Source: Bacteroidales bacterium (GTDB lineage Bacteria > Bacteroidota > Bacteroidia > Bacteroidales > JAAYJT01). Taken from it: a stretch of 64,000 nucleotides of DNA. Positions 54,474-62,596 of the stretch are shown one piece after another. A program made the position numbers and the translations under genes. The stretch lies in assembly GCA_014860575.1 (NCBI GenBank), contig JACZJK010000026.1, forward strand, positions 62,001 through 126,000. Direction: 5' to 3'. How positions within the stretch are numbered: the first letter of the stretch is position 1; each line of letters starts with the position of its first letter. The notes beneath the pieces were generated by a model. The model saw only the letters and a program-made list of their open reading frames with translations. It was not told where the DNA came from and searched no databases.

Positions 54474-56699
54474 TTATCGAACCACAATCTCATCCACAAA
54501 CACCCATGATCCGCCGCCTGCCGATGGGTGCCAATCGAAAAGCTGCAGCGTTCCTTTGATCTCAAATTTCACAAAGCGGTATTTCATATTTTGAACCTGA
54601 AAACTGAAAAGCCTGTTGACTTCCTCTTTTCTCTGGTCGCCTTCCACAATTTGCTTTGCAATTGTTTTATAGTTAGTGCCATCCGCTGAAACCATGCAGG
54701 TGACGGAAGCCGGATGCAGAATCCAGCTTTTGGGGTCGTACAAAGTGCTGATCTCGATGGTGGTTGCTTCAACAGTATCTTCAAGATCAAGAACCAGCGA
54801 GAAATCTCTGGCTTCCCAGCCCAGCCAGTGTACCTTGAAATCGTTAGCGCCCCGCACGCCATTGGTCAGCATGGACAGGGCGCCGGCACTGTATTTTGAG
54901 GCCGGTAGGGGAGAAGCCGTCAATTGTTTGCGAAAGGCAAGGTTGCCTTTCACCTGAACATCAATAAACCTGTTGGTGGACTGGTAATATTGCTCCACCG
55001 TAAAGCCCGCCTCATTTACAAAGGCAGCATTGCTTTGTATGCCGCTTTGATAGAATGATTCAAGGATTTCAAGCATTTGCCGGCGTGGTACAAAATTATC
55101 GGCGGTTTCCTCATACCAGCCCCGAGGCCCGAACATGTCTGCCTTGCCAATTTCCATGACGGCGTATTGCAGCGCCATGCGGGCGGTTCGTACATGAAGC
55201 AGGAATTCTGGTATTTCAGCAACGGCTTTTTCGGCTTCGTTAAAATAATGATTGTATTGCTCAATATTGGCCGCTGAAAGGAAAGTAAGCTGGTGGTTGG
55301 TTGGCGGACCGTAAATATCAAGCCATTCGCCGGTTTTCAGAATTTCATCCTGAAGGTGATTAATATATTTTCTGATCCAAACGCCGGCAGGGCCGTAAAA
55401 TCCATCCGTGAACTCATGAATAAGGGCGGGCACATCGGCATCGGAGTTCCACAGCAATTTGGCCAGCAACCAGGATTTAAGTTCGGAAAACTCATGTCCG
55501 ACCCCGGTGTTTGACTGCTGGAAATGTTCTTTTACGTTGTTGCCGGCAAACAGTTGAATATTGGCTTGCAGCGTATGCAAATTTGGAAACGGACTGATGT
55601 GGTGGGAAAAATTAACCGTGTAATCCCACAGGAAAATATGCTTGCTGATTTTTCCCCAATCTTCAAGATCTTTCAGAAATGAACTGCTTCGCGGATCACC
55701 AGCAATTGCCTCACCACGGTTCAATTCAATGGTGCAAAGCATGATCTGCAAATTATCCAGCGGCTTTGTTAGGGCGGGTGCCTGGCGACTGTATTGATAA
55801 GCGAGTGTGGAGATGATTTTGTCAGGGAAATGACCGGCCACGCGGTTCGCAAAATAGATAATTGGCCCGGAAGCGCTTTTTTCAGCCTCAATGATCTTCA
55901 TGCAGTTTTCGCATTGGCAATAAGAAAAGTTGTCGTCCTGGCTCACCGACCAGACCTGCTTTTCGGGTTGCAGCAGCATTTCCTTTTCCAATTTTTTGAG
56001 AACCAATTGAAAAACATCTTCATTGGTAAGGCAAAGCTGGTCAATGATGCGTTTGCCGTTCATAAATGCAAAATACTCCGGGTTTGATTTGAAGTATTCC
56101 TGCCAGGGCACGAGCCGGTGAAAGGTGTGCACAAAATAGCTTTCGGCAAACATATCGCTGATATCATGCAGACGATGGAAGTCTTTATAATTCGGGTCTT
56201 TGACAAAATCCCCGTTAATGTTGCGGTACGTATTGGGTGAAGCGCCGGAAATCTGCATTGCCGGGATCGTTATGTCCTTCTGTTCAGGGATCACAACAAA
56301 ATGTGGACTGTAATATTTCACGCCCAGGTATTGTTCAAGCAATTCGCTTACGCCGTAAATACAACCTCTGGCTTGTCCTCCCTCAATGAAAAGATTGTTT
56401 CCTTTTGTGAAAATCTTAAACCCATCGCCATATAATATTTCATTGCATTTTGAAATAAGAATGGCATACTTTGAAACCTGCTCATCTGTGCGAACCATCG
56501 GTAACATGCAGCCAGATATTTTTTGAATATGCTCCTGCAGAAAATTGGCGGCCCTTTCTTCTTCTGGTGATGCTTTTTCAGGAATTACGAGGGTGTATTT
56601 GCTTTTTCCGTTGTTTACGAGATAAATGGAATCAGGATATTTCGGCAAGCAGGCTGACAAGGCAATTGTAGTGATCAGCAAGAGGATTGTTGGCTTCAT
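54474..56699 (-). CDS. DUF4838 lipoprotein with C-terminal discoidin-like module
   Basis: A 741-residue lipoprotein (TIALSAC lipobox at about 11-17). The N-terminal alpha-glucuronidase/GH20b-like domain (about 30-130) ends in YGVSELLEQYLGVKYYSP. DUF4838 covers about 195-490 (FSYCQCENCMKIIEAEKS, LWDYTVNFSHHISPFPNL, YGPAGVWIRKYINHLQDEI). The last 150 residues are a discoidin-like module ending WVFVDEIVVR, very like those of GH92 and GH20 here. DUF4838 genes are common in polysaccharide loci but the activity is unproven. It may be an unrecognised glycan hydrolase. It is on the GH3/GH29 strand. Confidence 0.8.
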   Translation of the reverse strand: MKPTILLLITTIALSACLPKYPDSIYLVNNGKSKYTLVIPEKASPEEERAANFLQEHIQKISGCMLPMVRTDEQVSKYAILISKCNEILYGDGFKIFTKGNNLFIEGGQARGCIYGVSELLEQYLGVKYYSPHFVVIPEQKDITIPAMQISGASPNTYRNINGDFVKDPNYKDFHRLHDISDMFAESYFVHTFHRLVPWQEYFKSNPEYFAFMNGKRIIDQLCLTNEDVFQLVLKKLEKEMLLQPEKQVWSVSQDDNFSYCQCENCMKIIEAEKSASGPIIYFANRVAGHFPDKIISTLAYQYSRQAPALTKPLDNLQIMLCTIELNRGEAIAGDPRSSSFLKDLEDWGKISKHIFLWDYTVNFSHHISPFPNLHTLQANIQLFAGNNVKEHFQQSNTGVGHEFSELKSWLLAKLLWNSDADVPALIHEFTDGFYGPAGVWIRKYINHLQDEILKTGEWLDIYGPPTNHQLTFLSAANIEQYNHYFNEAEKAVAEIPEFLLHVRTARMALQYAVMEIGKADMFGPRGWYEETADNFVPRRQMLEILESFYQSGIQSNAAFVNEAGFTVEQYYQSTNRFIDVQVKGNLAFRKQLTASPLPASKYSAGALSMLTNGVRGANDFKVHWLGWEARDFSLVLDLEDTVEATTIEISTLYDPKSWILHPASVTCMVSADGTNYKTIAKQIVEGDQRKEEVNRLFSFQVQNMKYRFVKFEIKGTLQLFDWHPSAGGGSWVFVDEIVVR

Positions 56700-56785
56700 G
56701 AGGGTGCTGTGGGATAGGAAAAATATTTTGAGTGAATCACGTGGCTAACTTACGGAATTTATTAATTCGGAAGATTCTGGGAGAG

Positions 56786-56849
56786 CAGCAGAACAATAGA
56801 GCAGCAGAACAATAGAATAATTGAACACATGAACATCTGAATAGCGAAG
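56786..56849. repeat. Octanucleotide tandem array between DUF4838 and cutC
   Basis: Eight 8-nt units: cagcagaa, caatagag, cagcagaa, caatagaa, taattgaa, cacatgaa, catctgaa, tagcgaag. It shares the unit family of the array at 41184-41279. It lies between divergent genes. Confidence 0.7.
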
Positions 56850-56893
56850 TTTGAAGGGATGGCATCCCTTATTTCTTTTAGCAAAATACCTCG

Positions 56894-56901
56894 TATTTTT
56901 G
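56894..56901 (+). promoter_or_regulatory. Candidate -7 promoter element of cutC
   Basis: TATTTTTG matches TAnnTTTG exactly, 23 nt before the cutC ATG. No clear -33 TTG at the usual distance. Confidence 0.35.
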
Positions 56902-56923
56902 AACTCTAAAAGAAAATGAATGT

Positions 56924-57673
56924 ATGGCTAATTCATACCGCCTTTTAATCGAAGTTGCAGCCTTCACTCCCAATGCTGCCCTGGCGGCATTGAAAGCAGG
57001 CGCTGATCGCATTGAGCTGTGCTCAGGCTATGCCGAGGGTGGGTTGTCACCTTCGGCGGCAACTATTATGTGGGTCAGGGAAAAGGTGGCAGTTCCGTTG
57101 CATGTGATGATCAGGCCACGCATTGGTGATTTTGTTTATAATGAGGTGGAAAAGGAAATCATGCTGCGAGATATTCAGTTTTGCAAATCTTACAGAATAG
57201 ATGGAGTTGTTGCCGGCGCTTTAATTGAGGAAGGCGATATTGATCAAGATTTTACAATGAAAATAGTAAAGGCAGCTTATCCAATGTCTGTCACCTTTCA
57301 CAGAGCCTTTGATCTGTGCAGGGATCTTCCGGCTGCACTTGAAATCCTTATCAAATGTGGCGTACACAGAGTGCTTACAAGCGGTGGGGAAGCAAACTGC
57401 ATTGCAGGTTTGCAAACAATTTACGGATTATTGAAACAAGCTTCTGGCAGAATTATCATCTTACCCGGTGGTGGCATCAATCTTGAGAATGTTGCCGAAA
57501 TTATCAAACTTACAGGCATCAGCGAAATACATCTTTCCGGGAAAATCCTGGTTCAGAGTAAATTGAAAAAACAGAGCAATGTATCCTTCACCAGCACCGG
57601 TGAGGTGGATGATTATCATTGGTTTGAGTGTGATCCAAGAGTTATTTCTGCAATGGCAAAGTTGGATTCATAG
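56924..57673 (+). CDS. cutC: CutC family protein
   Basis: A 249-residue cytoplasmic TIM-barrel protein of the CutC family: LLIEVAAFTPNAALAALKAGADRIELCSGYAEGGLSPS at the N-terminus, MIRPRIGDFVYNEVE, VTFHRAFDLCRD and VHRVLTSGGE. The family was linked to copper homeostasis, but its biochemical role is not settled. It is the only plus-strand gene in the glycan locus and stands alone between divergent and convergent neighbours. Confidence 0.92.
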   Translation: MANSYRLLIEVAAFTPNAALAALKAGADRIELCSGYAEGGLSPSAATIMWVREKVAVPLHVMIRPRIGDFVYNEVEKEIMLRDIQFCKSYRIDGVVAGALIEEGDIDQDFTMKIVKAAYPMSVTFHRAFDLCRDLPAALEILIKCGVHRVLTSGGEANCIAGLQTIYGLLKQASGRIIILPGGGINLENVAEIIKLTGISEIHLSGKILVQSKLKKQSNVSFTSTGEVDDYHWFECDPRVISAMAKLDS

Positions 57674-57735
57674 ATCTGATTTCTGGCAGGTGTCGTATCA
57701 ACATCAGGCTGGCGGTCGGACAGGCTTCATAACAA

Positions 57736-57765
57736 AATCCCCCCGACCCCCTTTTTCAAAGGGGG
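57736..57765 (+). repeat. C-rich palindromic dispersed repeat, copy 2
   Basis: aaatcccccc-gac then the perfect palindrome CCCCCTTT-ttc-AAAGGGGG (57747-57765). It matches the reverse complement of the copy at 23136-23168. It lies downstream of cutC. Confidence 0.6.
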
Positions 57766-57792
57766 TCTCGCTTTTCGCAAACTTATTCACAT

Positions 57793-57888
57793 ATTGCATC
57801 ACTCCATTACTCCATTACTCCATTCCCAAAACTGAATCACTGCACCACTGTATCACTGCATCACTGTATCACTGCATCACAGTTTCAC
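57793..57888. repeat. Octanucleotide tandem array between cutC and the PNGase-like gene
   Basis: Twelve consecutive 8-nt units: attgcatc, actccatt (three times), cccaaaac, then tgaatcac, tgcaccac, tgtatcac, tgcatcac, tgtatcac, tgcatcac, agtttcac. It ends 4 bp from the PNGase-like stop codon. It is the inverse complement of the unit family seen after cydB. Confidence 0.78.
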
Positions 57889-57892
57889 AACG

Positions 57893-60397
57893 TTACTGCA
57901 CAATCAGCTTCAGCACCTCGTTCTTTTCAGGCGTTTGAACCATTAGCAGGTACATGCCTTTGGGGTAAGCTGACAGATCAAGCTGCATAGCGTTACCGTT
58001 CCACTCAGATTGTTGAAGAAGCAGCCCTGTCATGTTCAGAATTCTGACTGTTGAAGTTTGCATTTGGTTCGCATTTGAAACAGAAAGCTCAAACAAACCA
58101 TTGCTTGGATTGGGTTTAACATTCAAACGAGTAACCAGATCCGGATTCTTTGTGCCAACAAAAAAGTCATCTGAAAATACAACCAGGTTGCATGCCACTT
58201 CTAGGTTCGGATTAAAGCCATCATCACAATCGGTGCAGGTTACACCGGTAACGCAATCCGGATGGTTTGGGTGGCAGAAGTCAACATAATTTTCGAAAAA
58301 TACATATTCCAGGTTCACACTGCCAGCTGAAATGAAAGGGGTCATATTGAAAGTGAACCAGGGCGCTATTGCACCTGGGCACCATCCGGCCCGGTTATGA
58401 TACCATGTTCCGTTTTGCGGCTGACAGCCATCGGGGTTTGGGTTACAGACATTCCAGTTGGCCTGTGTAAATGTTTGCGAACCGTTTACCCAAATGTGGT
58501 GGGTGGCATTGTAGAATTCCGCCGCATTTCCTGTGTTCAGAGTTCCCCAGCCGTGACCGGTTGAAACAAGTTTCAGGGTCGAAGCCAGTGCATTGTCGGG
58601 ATATTGAAATTCCCAATCTTCAACCGGCTGCAGGTTGGCATAATCGCCAAACTGGTAATTGTCTTTCCACACCTCATATACGGTGCTGTACAAATAAGTT
58701 GGGTTGCCCTTGCGATAGTTAAACGACAACTTATACTCAAAACCATTATCAAAAGTTATACAGTTGAAACGGAAGTTTACCTTGCCATGCAAGAGCGATG
58801 CATAATCAGTTAAATCAATAGAGTGCGAACACGGAACTCCATAGGGTGTGATGTACCGGATGAGTTCGAACCAAGTTCCATCGTGGCCCTTCACATCGAT
58901 GCTCGCAAGGCGGTCCCATTCGCCACAGCCGCCTGATGGGCAGCTAACCTCAAGGTGAGCAGTGATTTGATCAAACGAACCTAAAAACGATGGCAATTCC
59001 GATTCAACTACAACACTAGCTATTGCTGTGTGAAGCCAAACATCTTCAGCGGCAATGACTTCAACATCAGTAGTTGGGGCAACCACATTAATATTTACTG
59101 TTTGAACTGTACTTGCATAAAAGTTATTGCTCGCAGAGATTTCAATTATGTGATTACCATAAAAAGGTGGAGTCCACCACGCTGTATAATATCCATTATT
59201 CAACGGATCTTGAGCTGGTATAAGTTGACCGCCGACCAGGAAATGTACCTCATCAACCCAGAATAATTCCGGATATTGTATGGTAACAAGAGCAGTAAGT
59301 CGCACAGCTGAAAGCGTTGAAACATAAACATCGCCGGCCAAAGGATGACGGGGATCAATATCCGGAAAATGTAAGTCAGGATTTATTACCTGGAAATGGT
59401 TCACCACAGGTACTGCAGGATCAAACTGATCATTGCCAGGTTGTGTAGCCTGTACACTTACAGTGCCCGCCTGACCGGTAAGTGTTACCAGATTACCTTC
59501 AATGGTGGCCGGTCCTGAAAGAACTTCGAAAATCACTTCCAGCCCCGATGTGGCCGTAGCTTCAATTTCGAATGGAGGATCAATGGTGAGATGATTGGCT
59601 ATTTGTGGAAAAGAAATGGCCTGGTAGCCCGGATCGAGTGTACCGTTGAAGTTGGAGGTTGCACCCGTCAAAGCAAAGTTAAGCAGTTCTCCGTTGCGTT
59701 CACCATTTCCTATTTCGCAAATCAGCTGTGTGATGGCTGTGTTATCTCCGCCGGGTTCACCCTGATTGAATTTGTAATACAACTCCAAGCCATTTTCATT
59801 GCCGGTGAGTTCATTGTTCATGATATCCTGGATTTCCTGTTGCGTCAGGGCGCGGTTCCATGCAGTGACTTCATCAATTCGTCCGCCAAAGTAAAAGTCG
59901 AGGCTACTCAAAAAGCTTCTTCCTATGGCGAATGGCACATCGGTTCCCTGGAAAACACCGGACGCCGTAGCACTTCCTTTCAGCAAGCCGTTTACGTAGA
60001 GTTTAACTGAACTTCCATCATAAATCCATGCAATATGCTGCCAGATCTGGGGAATGGCAGTATTTGCCGGTGAAACATATTCCCACAAACCCGTGGTTGA
60101 TTTGAGCCGGCATTCCAGCACACCGTTGTTGAGTTGGATAATATAAAATTCTGCATTTCCTGAACCTATCCTGAACCCAAAGTAACCCTGGCCATAAGCC
60201 AATTGGTCGCAGTAAAACCAGCCGGTCATTGAAATCTGTGAACTTCCCGAGAGGTATTGCGAACCATTTTGCAGCATGACGTGGTCATTCACTCCATCGA
60301 AATGCAGGTATTGATTCGATTGCGCAAGGATCATAAGCGATTGCAGGCTGAAAACCAGCGCAAGCAGTAAGCGAAATGTGTAGTTGTTCTTTTTCAT
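57893..60397 (-). CDS. LamG / PNGase F-like T9SS-exported protein
   Basis: An 834-residue protein with a signal peptide (1-25). A LamG-like concanavalin domain is at about 28-195 (FDGVNDHVMLQN, RIDEVTAWNRALTQQEI), then Ig-like regions (about 265-440). From about 445 to 745 it resembles the peptide-N-glycosidase F fold: CGEWDRLAS with Asp495 at the catalytic Asp60 position, LIRYITPYG, STGHGWG, and NRAGWCPGAIAPW. By eye the second acidic residue (Glu118 of PNGase F) is not conserved, while the equivalent of Glu206 (LEYVFF) is. A type A sorting domain ends it. It may free N-glycans from proteins at the cell surface, beside SusCD. Confidence 0.82.
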   Translation of the reverse strand: MKKNNYTFRLLLALVFSLQSLMILAQSNQYLHFDGVNDHVMLQNGSQYLSGSSQISMTGWFYCDQLAYGQGYFGFRIGSGNAEFYIIQLNNGVLECRLKSTTGLWEYVSPANTAIPQIWQHIAWIYDGSSVKLYVNGLLKGSATASGVFQGTDVPFAIGRSFLSSLDFYFGGRIDEVTAWNRALTQQEIQDIMNNELTGNENGLELYYKFNQGEPGGDNTAITQLICEIGNGERNGELLNFALTGATSNFNGTLDPGYQAISFPQIANHLTIDPPFEIEATATSGLEVIFEVLSGPATIEGNLVTLTGQAGTVSVQATQPGNDQFDPAVPVVNHFQVINPDLHFPDIDPRHPLAGDVYVSTLSAVRLTALVTIQYPELFWVDEVHFLVGGQLIPAQDPLNNGYYTAWWTPPFYGNHIIEISASNNFYASTVQTVNINVVAPTTDVEVIAAEDVWLHTAIASVVVESELPSFLGSFDQITAHLEVSCPSGGCGEWDRLASIDVKGHDGTWFELIRYITPYGVPCSHSIDLTDYASLLHGKVNFRFNCITFDNGFEYKLSFNYRKGNPTYLYSTVYEVWKDNYQFGDYANLQPVEDWEFQYPDNALASTLKLVSTGHGWGTLNTGNAAEFYNATHHIWVNGSQTFTQANWNVCNPNPDGCQPQNGTWYHNRAGWCPGAIAPWFTFNMTPFISAGSVNLEYVFFENYVDFCHPNHPDCVTGVTCTDCDDGFNPNLEVACNLVVFSDDFFVGTKNPDLVTRLNVKPNPSNGLFELSVSNANQMQTSTVRILNMTGLLLQQSEWNGNAMQLDLSAYPKGMYLLMVQTPEKNEVLKLIVQ

Positions 60398-60428
60398 AAG
60401 GGTTTTTATTTAGGTGATTGGATTTTTT

Positions 60429-60571
60429 GTGATACGATAGTTAAACGGTTGTCAAACATTGGTCATTCGGTTGTTATACTGTGGTCATACAATTGTCATA
60501 CAGTTGTAATACGATGGTCATACAATGGCAATGCAGTGGTCATATAATGGTCATTCAGTCGTATTTAGTCG
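60429..60571. repeat. 11-nt tandem array between susD and the PNGase-like gene
   Basis: Thirteen 11-nt units, consensus gtcatacaatg (gtcatacaatt, gtcatacagtt, gtaatacgatg, gtcatataatg and variants). It lies in the transcribed spacer upstream of the PNGase-like start codon. One unit is about one helical turn. It is distinct from the 7- and 8-nt arrays. Confidence 0.78.
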
Positions 60572-60653
60572 GTTGTCTTGGAGAATTTTATTTTTATTTT
60601 AAGTCAAGATTTCTGTTTAACGGTCTTTAAATTTTGGATTTTGAATTTTCCTC

Positions 60654-62282
60654 CTACGGTGTCCACCAAATCTTCACCCCCGTCGCATCTCCTCCCTGGT
60701 TGGCAATGGCTTCGGACCAGTTTGCTGAATTGCTTTCAGCTTCTGATGGCGGGTAAGGCAATCGGTAATGGCTGATTGGTTCTCCTTCGAAAGGGGTTAA
60801 GCGGGTGCGGCGTGACAGTGCATACGCCTCAGCCGGTTGCCTGAAAGCGTCGAGCCATCGCTGGGTATAAATAAACCTGAGTTTTTCTTCATCGGATGTG
60901 GTGTTCCAGAAACCGAAACGGTTGAGGACTGTTGCCGCGCCCAGGTTTCCCGGAATGCTGATCATGTCGGGAAATCTTAATCCTGATAAAGGCAACTTCG
61001 AATTTTCAGCCACTTCCATCCACCATGAAACGGACGAGTTAATGCCGTTGTAAAACTCTATTTCCCCTTGTGGTTTATCCATCGCAACAACAATTCCACG
61101 GAAGTATGCTTCAGCCATAATGAAATGAGTTTCAGCCCCGGTGTATAAAATAATGGGCATGAAGTCTTCATCGCGGATCAGGAAATAATTGAATGGGGAA
61201 TAAATGCAGGCTTCGCCTTTGATTAGAAAGGCTCCGTCCTGATCGCGGTGCGAGTCGTAGGGGATTCCGCCTGAAGAAGGTGTGCCGACATCGGGAATCT
61301 GTGGATAGGCAATCCACCGGTTGGTATTGTCGGTTTCAAAGAAAATATACGCTCTTGGGTCGAAAATACTACTGCCATCTATATTGTTGTCAGCCGAAAG
61401 TTGTTGCCAAATGTTCGAACCCATTCTCAGATTATTGTGTTCGCGAAATGACCAGTTAAGGCTCTCATTCTTAAAGCCAGTTGCAGAAGGCCATAAACAT
61501 GCGCTTTCAAGCACAGGTGTAATAAAGTCATAGCCCAGGAAAACCGGTTTGTTGTTTTCAATAATTTCTTTGATTATTGCGCCTGCAATTTCTGGCTCTT
61601 TTTCCGACATACGCATCGCATGCCTCAACCTGAGCGAGTTTGTGAGTTTTTTCCACATGAGCATATCGCCTTTAAAAAGCAGATCAAAGCTTTTGAAAGT
61701 GGTAAACGGATGTTCTACGGCAGCCGTTTCATCAATGTTCTCATCGGCCCATTTTAAGTCTTCCAGCAAGCCCAGGTAAATGTCGTGTTGACTGTCGTAC
61801 TTAGGTCGCAACAGACTGAGATCATGAAAACCGTATCCGGCTTCGCTGAATGGGATGTCGCCAAAAAAATCGGTGACTTTAAAAGTCTTAATCGCCAGCA
61901 AAATCTTCAGCACGGCTTTCATATTGATCACCGAAGGCGTTTCCTCATATTTTTCGAATCGTTTTTCAAGCTCCCTGATTTCCGGCAGTACCCGGTAGTA
62001 ATTGCTCCAGATGTCTTCAGTACCAAGCGTGAAATTGCCCCAGGCTTCCCGTGTGAGTGCAGCAAGTTGCGTTTGTTTATAAAGGATTTCATTGTTGATG
62101 TAAAACTGCTCGTTCCCTCCGGGTTGCACTGATTTGATCACGTTGTTGAACAAAGCGCCATCGCTTGCCGTGGTAAATCCATGCGGGTTGGTATTGATTT
62201 CCTCAAAATCTTTGGTGCACGAACCCAGCAGCATAGTTGCAAGCAGAAATGCTATCAGAGGAAGGTGTTTTGTTTTATTCAT
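60654..62282 (-). CDS. SusD/RagB-family glycan-binding lipoprotein
   Basis: A 542-residue lipoprotein (LLGSC lipobox at about 18-22; then TKDFEEINTNPHG). It fits the SusD-like_2 / RagB nutrient-binding family: LAALTREAWGNFTLGTEDIW, then the FLIRDEDFMPIILYTGAETHFIMAEAYFRG region and FIYTQRWLDAFRQPAEAY. It would bind glycan at the cell surface and pair with the adjacent SusC channel upstream. The spacer to SusC (314 bp) is filled with tandem arrays. Confidence 0.92.
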   Translation of the reverse strand: MNKTKHLPLIAFLLATMLLGSCTKDFEEINTNPHGFTTASDGALFNNVIKSVQPGGNEQFYINNEILYKQTQLAALTREAWGNFTLGTEDIWSNYYRVLPEIRELEKRFEKYEETPSVINMKAVLKILLAIKTFKVTDFFGDIPFSEAGYGFHDLSLLRPKYDSQHDIYLGLLEDLKWADENIDETAAVEHPFTTFKSFDLLFKGDMLMWKKLTNSLRLRHAMRMSEKEPEIAGAIIKEIIENNKPVFLGYDFITPVLESACLWPSATGFKNESLNWSFREHNNLRMGSNIWQQLSADNNIDGSSIFDPRAYIFFETDNTNRWIAYPQIPDVGTPSSGGIPYDSHRDQDGAFLIKGEACIYSPFNYFLIRDEDFMPIILYTGAETHFIMAEAYFRGIVVAMDKPQGEIEFYNGINSSVSWWMEVAENSKLPLSGLRFPDMISIPGNLGAATVLNRFGFWNTTSDEEKLRFIYTQRWLDAFRQPAEAYALSRRTRLTPFEGEPISHYRLPYPPSEAESNSANWSEAIANQGGDATGVKIWWTP

Positions 62283-62294
62283 AGTTTTTAATAG

Positions 62295-62385
62295 TTCGAT
62301 GTTCGGGGTTCAGTCTTCAAAGTTCAAAGTTCAAGGTTCAAAGCCCCAAGCCCTAAGCTCCAAGTTCCAAGCCCCAAGCCCCAAG
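62295..62385. repeat. Heptanucleotide tandem array upstream of susD
   Basis: Thirteen 7-nt units (ttcgatg, ttcgggg, ttcagtc, ttcaaag, ttcaagg, ccccaag, ccctaag, ctccaag, ttccaag). It starts 12 bp upstream of the susD start codon. Same unit family as 51180-51277. Confidence 0.78.
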
Positions 62386-62452
62386 AAAAGACAAATACAC
62401 TAATATTGACCATTAAACTAATTAACAAATTCACCAATTTTAACTTTTTAAC

Positions 62453-62580
62453 AACTCCATCACTCCATCACTCCAATACTCCATCACTCCCATTCTGCCC
62501 GTCTCTAAGTCCCTTCGTCTCTCAGGCTCACTTTCTCACTTTCTCACATTCTGATCTTCTCATCTTCTCATCTTCCATAA
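62453..62580. repeat. Octanucleotide tandem array downstream of susC
   Basis: Sixteen consecutive 8-nt units from aactccat and cactccat through gtctctaa, gtcccttc, ttctcact and ttctcatc to ttccataa. It ends 16 bp from the susC stop codon. The unit changes gradually along the array. Confidence 0.78.
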
Positions 62581-62596
62581 ACCATTGCTTTACTAA

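Larger units (their letters stand above)
62283..62596. other. 314-bp susC-susD spacer built from tandem arrays
   Basis: It contains the heptanucleotide array (62295-62385) and the octanucleotide array (62453-62580), with about 65 bp of AT-rich sequence between. susC and susD usually lie close together, so a spacer of this length is unusual. No gene. Confidence 0.65.

Noticed and set aside
57793-57888. CRISPR array from regularly repeated text near 57800 and in other spacers
   Set aside because: The units are 7, 8 or 11 nt with no unique spacers between them. No cas gene is present.
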